Assembly (NCBI GenBank): GCA_001791745.1
Contig: MGFG01000010.1
Coordinates: forward strand, 69,573 to 104,174
Direction of reading: 5' to 3'
DNA: 34,602 bases
From: Candidatus Uhrbacteria bacterium RIFOXYC2_FULL_47_19
GTDB lineage: Bacteria > Patescibacteriota > Patescibacteriia > SG8-24
The position numbers and the translations under genes were made by a program. A model generated the notes under the pieces. That model did no database searches. It was not told the origin of the DNA and worked only from the letters and a program-made list of their open reading frames with translations. This document shows positions 17,563-28,412 of the stretch, one piece after another (the stretch's first letter is position 1; each line of letters starts with the position of its first letter).

Positions 17563-18207
17563 TTACTCAGCCTCTTCAACCTGACTCTCGACGGTCGGGA
17601 CGACGCCTTGCTCCAGCTTAGACTTTTTTGCCGAATTTGGACGCTCCTTAATGGTCTTAATACTGCTTAGAGCAGCCATGGTTGCCTTGGCGTTGTTGAT
17701 CTTGTTGTTCGAACCGAGAATCTTAGCTACTACATTCGGTACCCCGGCCAACTCTAATACCACACGAACCGCACCACCAGCTTTGACACCAGTACCTTCT
17801 GGAGCTGGTTTGATAATCACCTGAGCGGCTGCGAACTTACGACGAATCTCGTACGGTATTGTCTCATTAACAAAAGGCACTGTAATCATCACCTTCTTGG
17901 CTTTATTGGTGGCCTTGCTAACAGCCTGCTGTACATCCAAACCCTTAGCCACACCATAACCAACGCGCCCCTTGCGATCCCCTAGCACAACACAAGCTCG
18001 AAAACGCATGCGCTTACCACCCTTAGTGACACGGGTTACCCGAGCCAATTCCAAGATGCGAGAATCAAACTCTCCTTTTTCTTCTGACCGACGATTGCGT
18101 GGCGGACGACCTCCACTAGGTCTACCCCCACGTCCAGCTGGGCTACCCGGCCTCTGCTGGCCTTCGCTCGGTGCGTTGTTCTGCTGCTTATTATCCATAA
18201 TGTCCAA
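17563..18207 (-). CDS. rpsE: 30S ribosomal protein S5
   Basis: RVTKGGKRMRFRACVVLGDRKGRVGYGVAKG. Confidence 0.95.
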   Translation of the reverse strand: MDIMDNKQQNNAPSEGQQRPGSPAGRGGRPSGGRPPRNRRSEEKGEFDSRILELARVTRVTKGGKRMRFRACVVLGDRKGRVGYGVAKGLDVQQAVSKATNKAKKVMITVPFVNETIPYEIRRKFAAAQVIIKPAPEGTGVKAGGAVRVVLELAGVPNVVAKILGSNNKINNAKATMAALSSIKTIKERPNSAKKSKLEQGVVPTVESQVEEAE

Positions 18208-18209
18208 CG

Positions 18210-18593
18210 TTAAAACGAAAGGCCGTTATCTCGAGCACCTTGAGCCAGAGCGGCGACCCTGCCAGCGAAAGAAAATCCGCCACGATCGAACACCACCGAC
18301 TTAATTCCGGCCTTGACTGCCCTCTCCGCTAGAAGCTTACCGATCGCGTAAGCTGCCGCTGTCTTACCTTTGCGCCCCCCTTCGTCCTCAACAATCTTGA
18401 GGTCAATGCCGTGCTCATCCGCAGATATCAAAGTACGGCCAGATACATCGTCGATCAACTGGGCATAAATATGTTTGAGACTCCTAAAGACCGCCAATCG
18501 TGGGCGTTCGGCCGTGCCAGAAACCTTGGCTCGGATGCGACGGTGGCGGCTAATACGGGCCTGCCTCTTCTTTGCTACTTTAATGTCTGCCAT
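18210..18593 (-). CDS. rplR: 50S ribosomal protein L18
   Basis: [46 protein letters not shown]. Confidence 0.95.
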   Translation of the reverse strand: MADIKVAKKRQARISRHRRIRAKVSGTAERPRLAVFRSLKHIYAQLIDDVSGRTLISADEHGIDLKIVEDEGGRKGKTAAAYAIGKLLAERAVKAGIKSVVFDRGGFSFAGRVAALAQGARDNGLSF

Positions 18594-18613
18594 ATGTCTC
18601 TTTAGCTCCTTAG

Positions 18614-19153
18614 CTAAGATTTCGAGGTCTTACCGGCCTTGCGCTGGATCGTCTCCTCGAGATACTTGATACCCTTACCTTTATATGGCTCGGGCTTCCT
18701 AACACGACGTATCTGCGCAGCGGTTTCCCCAACGAACTGCTTATCAATACCGGATACAGTAATCAAGTTTTTCTCTACCGTTATGTTGATACCATCAGGT
18801 ATAGGAAAATTGACCTCATGGGAAAAGCCCATATCCAGCTTCAGTATCTTGCCCTGAAGTGCAACCTTATAGCCAATACCATTCACCTCCAACTTTCTCT
18901 CGAAACCTGTAGTCACGCCGGTAATCATATTACCGATAAGACGAACAAACAGACCCCAGAGCGCTCGATCACTCACGTTAGTCTCGTCTTCGACTTTGAC
19001 GGTAATCAAACCATCAACCAAAGACACCTCCACGTGTGGGTGAATATCTAAATCAAGCGTACCTTTTGGACCCTTGACGATCACCTTCCGGTCGTCGATT
19101 TTTACCTCTACACCGGACGGGATCGAGATTGGTTTTTTTCCGATTCTGGACAT
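18614..19153 (-). CDS. rplF: 50S ribosomal protein L6
   Basis: [34 protein letters not shown]; start revised from 19210. Confidence 0.95.
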   Translation of the reverse strand: MSRIGKKPISIPSGVEVKIDDRKVIVKGPKGTLDLDIHPHVEVSLVDGLITVKVEDETNVSDRALWGLFVRLIGNMITGVTTGFERKLEVNGIGYKVALQGKILKLDMGFSHEVNFPIPDGINITVEKNLITVSGIDKQFVGETAAQIRRVRKPEPYKGKGIKYLEETIQRKAGKTSKS

Positions 19154-19181
19154 AAACTTTTCGTCACTACTGCTCCGTTCC

Positions 19182-19571
19182 TTAGAAGATCTCGCACAAC
19201 ACCTCACCACCGAGCTTTCGCTTTCTAGCTTCTCGATTGGTCATGATGCCTTGTGAGGTAGATACGATGGCGATGCCGTGGTTCGACCTAACCTGCGGCA
19301 AAAATCTGTACCCGGAGTAGGACCTGCGTCCTGGCCGAGAAACCCGTCTGATACTAGTAATGGCCGAACCATCCTGATCATACCGAAGAGAAAGACGAAT
19401 TTCACCAAATCCAGCGTCCACTTTTTCGATACTAGAAACGTACCCCTCTGTTGCGAGGATCTTGGCGATTGCGTATTTCATGTTCGAGTACGGAACGCGC
19501 ACCTCGGTCTTTTTGACCTTGTAAGCGTTACGTATTCTCGTGAGCATGTCTGAGATTGGATCTGTAATCAT
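19182..19571 (-). CDS. rpsH: 30S ribosomal protein S8
   Basis: MITDPISDMLTRIRNAY; GIAIVSTSQGIMTNREARK. Confidence 0.95.
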   Translation of the reverse strand: MITDPISDMLTRIRNAYKVKKTEVRVPYSNMKYAIAKILATEGYVSSIEKVDAGFGEIRLSLRYDQDGSAITSIRRVSRPGRRSYSGYRFLPQVRSNHGIAIVSTSQGIMTNREARKRKLGGEVLCEIF

Positions 19572-19588
19572 AGTCTTGCGTCCAATTC

Positions 19589-19774
19589 TTACCAAGATGC
19601 CTTCCTAATGCCTGGAATTTCACCATTCCTGGCCATCTCGCGAAAGCAGATTCGACAGAGCTTGAAGTCCCTCATGTAGCCATGTTTACGGCCGCACTTC
19701 CAGCAGCGTCTAACTAGCCGAGATGAGAACTTGGGCTCCTTGTTTGACTTTACGATTTGCGCTGTTGTAGCCAT
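19589..19774 (-). CDS. rpsN: 30S ribosomal protein S14, zinc type
   Basis: RCWKCGRKHGYMRDFKLCRICFREMARNGEIPGIRKASW. Confidence 0.95.
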   Translation of the reverse strand: MATTAQIVKSNKEPKFSSRLVRRCWKCGRKHGYMRDFKLCRICFREMARNGEIPGIRKASW

Positions 19775-19783
19775 AGCTCGCTG

Positions 19784-20338
19784 CTATTTTTGCGTCGACC
19801 GGAATGGGAAACCGACCGTCTTAAATAAGGCCAATCCCCTTTCTCGAGTTCCAGCATTAGTGACCACGGTAATCTCGAGGCCATGTGTTGTTTCGCTGTC
19901 CTCCGGATTAATCTCCGGAAAAGCGATGAACTCACGAAATCCAATCGACATACTGCCATGTGCGTCGACCGACTTAGGTGGCAATCCACGAAAGTCTCGC
20001 ATTCGGGGCATGGTTAGATTGATCAACTTGTCGATGAAGTCGTACATCCGTCGGCCGCGCATAGTAACAGCCATTCCAACCGTATTACCCTCACGAATCT
20101 TGAAACCAGCGATTGACTTACGGGCCAATGTCTTGACCGGCTTCTGACCACTGATCTTAATGAGAGTCTTCTCGACAGCATCAACAAACTTGGAGTCCTT
20201 GATTCCGTGCTTGAGACCAACATTTATGGTCACCTTCACGAACTTGGGCACCGCATTGATGTTGGTCTCGCCCAGTTCCTTCTTTAGTGCGGGCACGACC
20301 TCCTTCTCGTATTTTTCTTGCATTCGTGTTTTCTGCAT
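19784..20338 (-). CDS. rplE: 50S ribosomal protein L5
   Basis: VPKFVKVTINVGLKHG; SIGFREFIAFPEI; start revised to about 20338. Confidence 0.95.
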   Translation of the reverse strand: MQKTRMQEKYEKEVVPALKKELGETNINAVPKFVKVTINVGLKHGIKDSKFVDAVEKTLIKISGQKPVKTLARKSIAGFKIREGNTVGMAVTMRGRRMYDFIDKLINLTMPRMRDFRGLPPKSVDAHGSMSIGFREFIAFPEINPEDSETTHGLEITVVTNAGTRERGLALFKTVGFPFRSTQK

Positions 20339-20342
20339 AGGC

Positions 20343-20666
20343 TCACTCAATTGCTTCCTTGCATTTCTTGCAGATCCGGACCTTCTTAATGCCCTTACCC
20401 TCACTCTCGAGAGTCTGCATGCCGATCCGGGTCGGTTGAGCACACTTCGGGCAGACCAACTGCACGTTGGTGACGTTGAGTGGAGCACTATAAGAAATCT
20501 TCTGCCCCTTCTCGCCCTGTTTACGAACCTTCATGTGCTTAGTCATGGTATTGGCCCCTTCGACCACCACCTTACCTAGGGCTGGAAACGCCTGCATGAC
20601 CTTACCAGTCTTGCCCCGATCCTTGCCCGCCGTGACCTTTACATTGTCCCCTTTCTTTATTCTCAT
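20343..20666 (-). CDS. rplX: 50S ribosomal protein L24
   Basis: MRIKKGDNVKVTAGKDRGKTGKV; start revised to 20666. Confidence 0.94.
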   Translation of the reverse strand: MRIKKGDNVKVTAGKDRGKTGKVMQAFPALGKVVVEGANTMTKHMKVRKQGEKGQKISYSAPLNVTNVQLVCPKCAQPTRIGMQTLESEGKGIKKVRICKKCKEAIE

Positions 20667-20679
20667 ATCTTGCGGCGAG

Positions 20680-21051
20680 TTAGACGACCTCTGGAGCCAA
20701 GGAAATAATCTTAGTAAATCCCTTGGCACGCAATTCGCGGGCGATCGGTCCAAAGATGCGAGTACCCTTCGGCTCTTTGTTCTTACGGTCGATGATAACT
20801 GCGGCATTCTCGTCGAATCTGACATAAGATCCGTCGGTTCGCCGTGTCTCCTTCTTAGTACGAACTATAACCGCATGAACAACCTGACTCTTCTTCACTC
20901 CACTATGAGGTACGGCCACCTTAATAACCACAGTGACGACGTCACCTAAACCCGCATAATGCTTTTGATATCCACCCAGAACACGAATCACCTGGAGCTT
21001 TTTTGCACCAGAGTTATCGGCGACTGCTAGCATTGAACGATGTTGCACCAT
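20680..21051 (-). CDS. rplN: 50S ribosomal protein L14
   Basis: [35 protein letters not shown]. Confidence 0.96.
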   Translation of the reverse strand: MVQHRSMLAVADNSGAKKLQVIRVLGGYQKHYAGLGDVVTVVIKVAVPHSGVKKSQVVHAVIVRTKKETRRTDGSYVRFDENAAVIIDRKNKEPKGTRIFGPIARELRAKGFTKIISLAPEVV

Positions 21052-21055
21052 ATAA

Positions 21056-21316
21056 CTATGCGCTTACCTTACCGATGATTCTCCACTTCTTATCCTTGGA
21101 CATCGGCCTGGTTTCCTCAAAACGGACGGTTTCGCCGACCTTACACTCACCTTTCTCATCGTGCACCTTGAACCGATTCGACCGAATAGACCGTTTGCCA
21201 TACTTAGGATGAACCTTCACTTGGTCAACCCGCACAACTACAGTCTTCTCCATACGGTCCGACACGACCACTCCTTGGAAAATCCTCTTTTGCGTTTTCT
21301 TATTATTCTCTTCCAT
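21056..21316 (-). CDS. rpsQ: 30S ribosomal protein S17
   Basis: [30 protein letters not shown]; start revised to 21316. Confidence 0.93.
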   Translation of the reverse strand: MEENNKKTQKRIFQGVVVSDRMEKTVVVRVDQVKVHPKYGKRSIRSNRFKVHDEKGECKVGETVRFEETRPMSKDKKWRIIGKVSA

Positions 21317-21342
21317 ATCATTTCGGCTTACGCACCGACGCA

Positions 21343-21558
21343 TTAGCGAACGGCCGTTTCACCATTACCGGACAGGGTCCGCTCGTGTCTAACATATAGA
21401 ATGCGAGCGATGTCCTTACGGATCGTACGCAATTCCCGGACCCGAGTGAGCCTCCGACCGACAGCGGCAAACCTATGGTCCTGCAACTGACTTTGTAGTT
21501 CAGCTAGCAGGCGACCTAGTTCGGCGTCGGACTTTTCTTTCAGTTCTTTCATCTTCAT
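21343..21558 (-). CDS. rpmC: 50S ribosomal protein L29
   Basis: MKMKELKEKSDAELGRLLAELQSQLQDHRFAAV. Confidence 0.93.
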   Translation of the reverse strand: MKMKELKEKSDAELGRLLAELQSQLQDHRFAAVGRRLTRVRELRTIRKDIARILYVRHERTLSGNGETAVR

Positions 21559-21569
21559 AAGCCGTACTG

Positions 21570-21980
21570 TTATTTGACGATGAACTTGGTGCGCATGGGC
21601 AGCTTGTAACCAGCCAAACGCATGGCTTCTCGAGCCATCTCTTCGGAAATACCGTCCATCTCGAACATGACGGTCCCCGGACGGATGACGGCAACATAAT
21701 GATCAACCGCACCCTTTCCGCTACCCATCGTGTTCTCGTTACCATGGAAAGTAATTGGCTTATCGGGGAAAATGCGAATCCAAATCTTTCCACCACGCTT
21801 AATGTAGCGAGTCATAGCTCGACGAGCAGCCTCAATCTGTCTCGAGGTAACCCAAGCACCGTCCATGGCCTTAAGGCCATAGCCACCGAAACTAACATCA
21901 AGCTTGGTCGTAGCTTTTCGCTTATTGCGTCCGCGACCTTTATGCATTTTCCTAAATTTGACCTTGGATGGCAGCAACAT
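21570..21980 (-). CDS. rplP: 50S ribosomal protein L16
   Basis: [41 protein letters not shown]. Confidence 0.96.
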   Translation of the reverse strand: MLLPSKVKFRKMHKGRGRNKRKATTKLDVSFGGYGLKAMDGAWVTSRQIEAARRAMTRYIKRGGKIWIRIFPDKPITFHGNENTMGSGKGAVDHYVAVIRPGTVMFEMDGISEEMAREAMRLAGYKLPMRTKFIVK

Positions 21981-21992
21981 ATGGTCTCAATT

Positions 21993-22709
21993 TCAGACTT
22001 TTCCTGTTCTCGACACAACTTCGCCGAGCTTTTCTTGTCCAGAAACTTCACCGTTTTTGATGAAGACCTCACCACGGTAAATCCAAACCTTGATACCGAT
22101 CGCACCAAAAATGGTCCGAGCGGTTCCCTGGGCAAAATCAATGTCAGCTCTGAGATTATGTAACGGGATACTACCCCAGGCAAGCTTCTCTTCACGAGCA
22201 ATTTCTGCACCGTTTAGACGTCCTTTAATCATCATCTTGACGCCTTTAGCTCCGGCTTTCTGCACTCGATCCAAATTCAGCTTCATTACATGACGGAAGC
22301 GAACACGTCGCTCAATATCGGCAATCATCGACTGCAATACGATATTGGCCGATAGTGATGGCTTGGTTACCTCGATAATATTGAGGTTTAAGTTTCGCTT
22401 TTGATCATCGGATTTCCCTCGACTGACAATCTTCTTCAAATCAAGCTTCAAAGACTCGACACCAGTTCCACCACGACCAATAACAAAACCTGGCTTGGCG
22501 GTATGAACAGTGACTGTCACTGCTCGTGGAGTACGCTCAATTTCGACCCGATCAACCGATGCTTCTTTTAACTTCTTTTCGAGATAAGATCGAATCTGAA
22601 AATCTTCACGAAGCAAATCTGGCATAGTCCGTCTGGTGCCGAACCACTTCGACCCCCAAGAGTAGATTACGCCGATTCGGAAAATTTTTGGATGAATTTT
22701 CTGACCCAT
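21993..22709 (-). CDS. rpsC: 30S ribosomal protein S3
   Basis: MGQKIHPKIFRIGV; KPGFVIGRGGTGVE KH motif. Confidence 0.96.
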   Translation of the reverse strand: MGQKIHPKIFRIGVIYSWGSKWFGTRRTMPDLLREDFQIRSYLEKKLKEASVDRVEIERTPRAVTVTVHTAKPGFVIGRGGTGVESLKLDLKKIVSRGKSDDQKRNLNLNIIEVTKPSLSANIVLQSMIADIERRVRFRHVMKLNLDRVQKAGAKGVKMMIKGRLNGAEIAREEKLAWGSIPLHNLRADIDFAQGTARTIFGAIGIKVWIYRGEVFIKNGEVSGQEKLGEVVSRTGKV

Positions 22710-22710
22710 A

Positions 22711-23202
22711 TTATGCTTCGCTTTCGCCCTTCTTAGTTTCCGTCACGTCTTCGGTGGGTTCCGTCGACCTGGCCGACTCAGTCGGCACTTCTTTTGTGGC
22801 CTTGTTTTCGTTCTTTTTGCTGTCCTTCTTAACCACCGCTTTAGTAACGGCCTGAGGCAATCCCTCAGCCAATCTATCACCCAGAATAACTGTAATGTGA
22901 GAGGAACGCTTACGAAGTGGAGTAGCACGACCGAAGGCTCGTGGCATCCAACGATGTAATACCGGTCCACCATCAACAGTGATCGACTTAATGAACAAAC
23001 TTTCACCCTCCATCTTAAAGTTATGTTCGGCGTTGGCCTTGGCTGACATGACTACTTTAAGTACCGGACGAGCGGCAGCCTTCCGAATAAACTTCAATTG
23101 CGCCTCAGCCGATGACACATCCAAACCGCGAACCAAATCCGCGACCAAACGCACCTTCTTTGGCGAAATCCTGATAAACCTGGCTTTTGCTATTACCTCC
23201 AT
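22711..23202 (-). CDS. rplV: 50S ribosomal protein L22 with charged C-terminal extension
   Basis: ARFIRISPKKVRLVADLVRG; PRAFGRATPLRKRSSHITVIL. Confidence 0.94.
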   Translation of the reverse strand: MEVIAKARFIRISPKKVRLVADLVRGLDVSSAEAQLKFIRKAAARPVLKVVMSAKANAEHNFKMEGESLFIKSITVDGGPVLHRWMPRAFGRATPLRKRSSHITVILGDRLAEGLPQAVTKAVVKKDSKKNENKATKEVPTESARSTEPTEDVTETKKGESEA

Positions 23203-23207
23203 ATGCC

Positions 23208-23534
23208 TTACTTCTTGGTTGTGGAGGCTGCCTTGTTAGCAGTTCTCTCCGCTTCTTGTCGCTTCTGTTCGAGTTCCTTTTGCATCTTACCGCCATGACG
23301 GACGAACTTCCGTGTCGAAGCAAACTCACCTAATTTATGGCCGACCATGTTCTCCACAATTTTAACTGGTACATGCTCTTTACCATTGTGTACGCCAATA
23401 GTGTGACCCACCATAACCGGCGTGACATGTGACCAACGCGACCAGGTTTTTACTACCTTGCCGGGTTCGATCTTTGAGAGCCTGAGAACAAGCTTCTCAT
23501 CTACGATTGGTCCTTTCTTTAAACTGCGTGGCAT
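23208..23534 (-). CDS. rpsS: 30S ribosomal protein S19
   Basis: [30 protein letters not shown]. Confidence 0.96.
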   Translation of the reverse strand: MPRSLKKGPIVDEKLVLRLSKIEPGKVVKTWSRWSHVTPVMVGHTIGVHNGKEHVPVKIVENMVGHKLGEFASTRKFVRHGGKMQKELEQKRQEAERTANKAASTTKK

Positions 23535-23546
23535 AAATTTGTCCGC

Positions 23547-24392
23547 TTACTTCTTCCGCTTCTTGTTGCGTCGCTGGACAATGAGCTTGTCCGAAGCGAG
23601 CTTAGTCCGACGAGTCTTAACTCCCAAAGCTGGTTTACCCCATGGTGTCTTAGGGTGCTTGAGACCGATCGGATGACGGCCTTCACCACCGCCATGCGGA
23701 TGATCAACTGGATTCATTGCCTTACCACGAACAGTTGGACGAATACCCAAATGTCGTGAACGACCAGCCTTGCCCCAACGGATCAACCGATAGTCTGGAT
23801 TGCTCACCACTCCAACAGTAGCCATGGACAGACGAGAGATCAGACGAATCTCACCTGACGGCATTTTGAGCTGAGCATACTTACCTTCAAGCGCCATGTA
23901 CCGAGCCGATAAACCAGCACCGCGCACCAACTGTCCACCATTTCCAGGAACCAACTCAATGCTATGAACTGTGATACCAACTGGAATCTGCTCGAGTGGC
24001 ATACGATTGCCAGGCTTAATTTCCACTCGATTCATTGAGGAAACGATGACATCACCGACCTTCAATCCTTGAGTAGCAACTACATATCTCTTCTCACCAT
24101 CACGGTAGTGCAATAAAGCTAAACGAGCACCACGGTTTGGATCATATTCAATAGCTGCAACCTTAGCCGGTACATCAAACTTGTCCTGCTTATAATCAAC
24201 CACACGGACGTAGCGTCTGGCACCACCGCCACGATGACGAACAGTGATTCTTCCTTGAGCATTGCGACCGCCAACACTTTTCCGGAAAACCGTAAGCTTC
24301 TTCTCTGGCTCGGTTTTGGTTATGTCGGCGAAAGCATCGACACTAGAAATGCGTCGTCCACTCGTCGTCGGATTGTACTTCTTGATCGGCAT
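23547..24392 (-). CDS. rplB: 50S ribosomal protein L2
   Basis: [34 protein letters not shown]. Confidence 0.96.
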   Translation of the reverse strand: MPIKKYNPTTSGRRISSVDAFADITKTEPEKKLTVFRKSVGGRNAQGRITVRHRGGGARRYVRVVDYKQDKFDVPAKVAAIEYDPNRGARLALLHYRDGEKRYVVATQGLKVGDVIVSSMNRVEIKPGNRMPLEQIPVGITVHSIELVPGNGGQLVRGAGLSARYMALEGKYAQLKMPSGEIRLISRLSMATVGVVSNPDYRLIRWGKAGRSRHLGIRPTVRGKAMNPVDHPHGGGEGRHPIGLKHPKTPWGKPALGVKTRRTKLASDKLIVQRRNKKRKK

Positions 24393-24396
24393 AGAT

Positions 24397-24819
24397 TTAT
24401 GCGCTTTCCGCTAGGCTGATCGAATCGCCTGCCTTCAGAGTAACAATAGCTTTCTTTCGGTCCTTACGCCGACCCTCCTGACGACCACGGCGCACGGCCT
24501 TACCTTTAACATTGAGTATCCGAACTGAAACCGGATTAACTCCGTAAATCACCTTGATGGCTCGCGCCACCTCAACCTTGTTGGTATCACCATCAACAAA
24601 GAAGGCGTATTTACTATTCATCTTTAGTAATTCACCCTTCTCAGTCAGAACTGGACCACAAATGACACGATAAGCGAAACCATCCTCAGAACGAACCGGA
24701 GTTTTCTTGATCTCACCAGCCTGAACCTTATTCGCATCGATCTGAGTCGCAACGTCTTTGGACTTTTTATCGGTCGCCTGGTCAGGCTTCTGGCTGGAGT
24801 TTTTCTTCAAAATTCCCAT
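24397..24819 (-). CDS. rplW: 50S ribosomal protein L23 with N-terminal extension
   Basis: [40 protein letters not shown]. Confidence 0.92.
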   Translation of the reverse strand: MGILKKNSSQKPDQATDKKSKDVATQIDANKVQAGEIKKTPVRSEDGFAYRVICGPVLTEKGELLKMNSKYAFFVDGDTNKVEVARAIKVIYGVNPVSVRILNVKGKAVRRGRQEGRRKDRKKAIVTLKAGDSISLAESA

Positions 24820-24829
24820 ATCAGTCAGC

Positions 24830-25474
24830 TTAAGCCTTAACAGCGGTAAACTTCTGCTCGATCTTGTCGGCAGCCTCTGGAGTCATGAGTAGATACTCAC
24901 TATTCAGTACATCCATGAAACCTAAATCACCAACATTACGCAGAGTAACACCAGGAATATTTCCAGTACTGCGACGTAATACAGCATCAGACTTATCGGA
25001 AACGGCCAATAACTTCTTTACGGTACTGAGTGGCAGTTTACCGATCACAGTAGCAAATTCCTTGGTCTTACCATCTTTCACTCCAAAAGACTCTATCAGT
25101 ATCAAGCGATCATTATTAACTAAATCAGATAAGGTCATCAGCATAGCCTGACGTTGTGTTTTGCGATTGACCTTCACTGAATAATCGCGCTCACTACGCG
25201 GACCAAAGGTTACACCGCCACCGACCCAGATCGGAGAACGAGACGAACCATGACGAGCTCGACCAGTCCCCTTCTGTTTCCACGGCTTCTTTCCACCACC
25301 AGATACATCACCCCTAGTCTTAGTATGAGCATACGAGCCGTGCGTGTTGGCCATCACACTAAGCATGACCTCGTGCACCACTTCAGGCTTCACATTGATG
25401 CCGAAAACATCATCGCGAAGATCCTTCTCCCCGACCGACTTACCTTCAGTATTGTAGATCTTTACTTTCGGCAT
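24830..25474 (-). CDS. rplD: 50S ribosomal protein L4
   Basis: MPKVKIYNTEGKSVGEKDL; KPWKQKGTGRARHGSSRSPIWVGGGVTFGP; start revised to 25474. Confidence 0.95.
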   Translation of the reverse strand: MPKVKIYNTEGKSVGEKDLRDDVFGINVKPEVVHEVMLSVMANTHGSYAHTKTRGDVSGGGKKPWKQKGTGRARHGSSRSPIWVGGGVTFGPRSERDYSVKVNRKTQRQAMLMTLSDLVNNDRLILIESFGVKDGKTKEFATVIGKLPLSTVKKLLAVSDKSDAVLRRSTGNIPGVTLRNVGDLGFMDVLNSEYLLMTPEAADKIEQKFTAVKA

Positions 25475-25481
25475 ATGCTTA

Positions 25482-26120
25482 TCAGTTCCACGATTGACGC
25501 TTATCGAAACCACCAGAAACCAGTACCGACGCCCCACGAGCACCGGGTACTGCTCCTTTAATAGCCAAAACGCCGTTCTTGGTGTCGACGTCAATGATTT
25601 CCAGATTCTTTACGGTGACACGATCCGTACCCATACGACCAGCCATGCGCATACCTTTAAACACGCGCTCAATTCCACCAGAACCGATCGAACCAGGCAT
25701 ACGAAGATTATCCTTGTGTCCATGGGAGGCCGGACCACCCTTGAAACCGTGACGCTTAACCACACCTTGAAAGCCACACCCTTTCGAGGTGGCAGTAACA
25801 TGAACGAACTCACCAGGATTGAATTGCGCGACCTCAACTGTGTCTCCGATCTTAAAATCAGCGGCGGACTCAACCCGAAACTCACTTAGTTCCCGAGAGA
25901 GCTTACCACTGATCTTCATGTGTCCTTGCTGTGGCTTAGCCACGAGCTTCTGACGAATTTCGCCACAACCGAGTTGAACGGCCTCGTAGCCATCACTATC
26001 AGAGGTTTTAATCTGCGTAACCACACAGGGTGTAACTTGAAGCAGTGTAACCGGAACCACAGTACCGTCTGCACGGAACCGCTGTGTCATTTCCAGTTTC
26101 TTAGCGATGATGAACTTCAT
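25482..26120 (-). CDS. rplC: 50S ribosomal protein L3
   Basis: MKFIIAKKLEMTQRFRADGTVVPVTLL; SKGCGFQGVVKRHGFKGGPASHGHKDNLRMPGSIG; start revised to 26120. Confidence 0.95.
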   Translation of the reverse strand: MKFIIAKKLEMTQRFRADGTVVPVTLLQVTPCVVTQIKTSDSDGYEAVQLGCGEIRQKLVAKPQQGHMKISGKLSRELSEFRVESAADFKIGDTVEVAQFNPGEFVHVTATSKGCGFQGVVKRHGFKGGPASHGHKDNLRMPGSIGSGGIERVFKGMRMAGRMGTDRVTVKNLEIIDVDTKNGVLAIKGAVPGARGASVLVSGGFDKRQSWN

Positions 26121-26240
26121 ACCTATTCCATTATGCTCATGAACGTCTAACCAATGTTGATTCATGGTCGAGACTTCAGTGGAGCACTTATCTTGAAAGT
26201 AGTCTGTTTTTATTCGGTCGTTCTGACCGTAAATCGCCTT

Positions 26241-26283
26241 ATAAACGAAAAGCCGGAACCCTCTTATTAGAGAAGCTTCCAGC
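26241..26283 (-). terminator. Terminator/attenuator-like hairpin just upstream of rplC
   Basis: Minus strand GCTGGAA-GC-TTCTC-TAATAA-GAGGG-TTCCGGC followed by TTTTCGTTT. Confidence 0.4.
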
Positions 26284-26351
26284 CGTAGTCCGTCGGGAAT
26301 CGTATGCCGGACAGCTCGAGAGTCCACCTTATTAGTGAACTTTCCAGCCGT
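26255..26351 (-). repeat. Two copies of a 32-nt hairpin motif in the rpsJ-rplC leader
   Basis: ACGGCTGGAAAGTTCACTAATAAGGTGGACTC (26351-26320) and ACGGCTGGAAGCTTCTCTAATAAGAGGGTTCC (26286-26255), 24/32 identical by eye. Confidence 0.6.
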
Positions 26352-26701
26352 CCGGTTCAGGATCACGGTCTTTGTAGGCCGTCCTGCCGACTCAGCGAAA
26401 CCTTGGCTTATTGTTCTTCGGAACGTTCCAATAGTGTAGGAGTTCCGGCGGTTTGATTGATCGAAGGCGGTTATTCTCCGTGGCCTATCAGGAGATGGCG
26501 GAGGTTTCCTTGACTCTTCCGTTCGTACAAACACGCACTGCGTATCTGTTTTCACTCAGCACCTACCCTGATACTTCTTTATTCCAAGGGCTGGTTTCTT
26601 GAACGACGCATCCGCGCCGCTCTACAAACAGTAAGATGTAAAGGTCTTTCTCCGTCTCTCCCGACAGACTTGATCTATTCGTTTCTCTATCTATCTACAA
26701 C

Positions 26702-26821
26702 GGCTTTCAGCATGGGATGAGCTGTGCCTGTCTGGAAGCAATTCTTTCAGCGAAGCGCACTTATCGGTGCGTTGAGCGAAGAATTGCTGAAGACGGGTGC
26801 AGATCGCCCATTATGGAAGCC
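26702..26821 (-). other. Structured RNA hairpin unit A (rpsJ 3' side)
   Basis: About 120-nt imperfect inverted repeat beginning 8 nt after the rpsJ stop; shares arm motifs with unit B. Confidence 0.7.
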
Positions 26822-26828
26822 AGATTCA

Positions 26829-27176
26829 CTACATTTTGATCTCTACGTCGACACCAGCCGGCAAATTCAAATTCGTCAGTGCTTCGACGGTCTTGGGGGT
26901 CGGATCATAGAGGTCAACCAAACGCTTGTGCACGCGCATCTCGTACTGATCACGAGAATCTTTGTGCACGAACGTAGAACGGTTGACCGTATATCTCCTT
27001 TTTTCCGTCGGAAGAGGCACTGGACCTCTGACTACCGCACCTGTCCTCTCCGCAGTCTCAATGATCGTGCGGGTGGTTTGGTCGATAATCTTATGGTCAT
27101 AAGCACGAATTCTAATACGAATTCTCTGCCTTGCCTCATCGTCAGTCTTCTTCGTTGTCTTCTTCTCAACGTCCAT
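26829..27176 (-). CDS. rpsJ: 30S ribosomal protein S10
   Basis: [47 protein letters not shown]. Confidence 0.95.
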   Translation of the reverse strand: MDVEKKTTKKTDDEARQRIRIRIRAYDHKIIDQTTRTIIETAERTGAVVRGPVPLPTEKRRYTVNRSTFVHKDSRDQYEMRVHKRLVDLYDPTPKTVEALTNLNLPAGVDVEIKM

Positions 27177-27224
27177 CGCCGTAGAGTTTAGTGGTAAAGA
27201 CCGCTTTACGTCAATGGTCTACCG

Positions 27225-28412
27225 TTACTTCAGAATCTTGGTGACTGTGCCAGCTCCAACGGTCCGACCACCCTCACGGATAGCGAACCTCATCTTCTCC
27301 TCGAGAGCTACGACCGAAATCAGCTTGACGGTACAGTTAACAGTATCGCCAGGCATGACCATTTCAGTACCCTCCGGTAACACGACCTCACCGGTCACGT
27401 CCGTGGTTCGGATGTAGAACTGTGGCTTGTAACCCTTGAAGAATGGCTTGTGACGACCACCTTCTTCCTTAGTCAAGGCGTAGACCTGGGCCTCGAACTC
27501 AGTGTGTGGCTTAACTGAACCAGTCTTAGCTAGAACCATACCGCGTTCCACTTCATCCTTCTTGGTACCACGGAGTAGGATGCCAGCATTGTCTCCAGCA
27601 CGACCCTCGTCGAGCTGTTTGTTGAACATTTCGATACCGGTCACAGTTGTCTTTCTGGTATCTCCTAGACCAATAATCTCAACCTCTTCGCCAACTTTGA
27701 TCATACCGCGCTCGATACGACCGGTAACCACCGTGCCGCGACCCTCAATACTGAACACGTCCTCAATCGGCATCAAGAATGGCTTGTCAATATCGCGAGT
27801 TGGTTCTGGAATAAATTCGTCGAGCTTGTCTAAAAGCTCTAATACCGGCTTAGCATCGTCTCCGGCAGGGTTGTTCAGAGCCTTAAGCGCCGAACCACGC
27901 ACGATCGGGGTGGTGTCTCCCGGGAAATCATATTTCTTTAATAGATCACGAATTTCCTCTTCGACTAGATCGATGAGTTCCGGATCCTCTACCTGATCAA
28001 CTTTGTTCAAGAAGACGACAATGTGAGGCACGCCGACCTGATGGGCCAGCAGAATGTGCTCGCGAGTCTGAGGCATGGGGCCGTCAGCAGCCGAAACAAC
28101 CAAGATGGCACCATCCATCTGAGCGGCACCAGTGATCATGTTCTTGATGTAGTCGGCGTGGCCGGGGCAGTCAACGTGCGCGTAGTGACGCTTCGCAGTC
28201 TCATACTCGCAGTGAGCGGTAGCAATAGTGATACCACGAGCCTTTGACTCCGGAGCCTTGTCCAGGTCGTCGACGCTCTTGTCCTGAGCGATGCCGCCAG
28301 TAGTCTTCAATACCTGCAGGATAGCGGCCGTAAGAGTGGTCTTACCGTGGTCAACATGACCGATGGTGCCCACATTCACGTGCGGCTTACTGCGATCGAA
28401 TTTCTCCGCCAT
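27225..28412 (-). CDS. tuf: Elongation factor Tu
   Basis: [38 protein letters not shown]. Confidence 0.97.
   Translation of the reverse strand: MAEKFDRSKPHVNVGTIGHVDHGKTTLTAAILQVLKTTGGIAQDKSVDDLDKAPESKARGITIATAHCEYETAKRHYAHVDCPGHADYIKNMITGAAQMDGAILVVSAADGPMPQTREHILLAHQVGVPHIVVFLNKVDQVEDPELIDLVEEEIRDLLKKYDFPGDTTPIVRGSALKALNNPAGDDAKPVLELLDKLDEFIPEPTRDIDKPFLMPIEDVFSIEGRGTVVTGRIERGMIKVGEEVEIIGLGDTRKTTVTGIEMFNKQLDEGRAGDNAGILLRGTKKDEVERGMVLAKTGSVKPHTEFEAQVYALTKEEGGRHKPFFKGYKPQFYIRTTDVTGEVVLPEGTEMVMPGDTVNCTVKLISVVALEEKMRFAIREGGRTVGAGTVTKILK

Noticed and set aside
26121-26555. 145-codon in-frame extension upstream of rplC
   Set aside because: Residues do not resemble L3, the family start MKFIIAKK is clear, and the region is better explained by RNA structure; an uninterrupted frame of this size can be chance.
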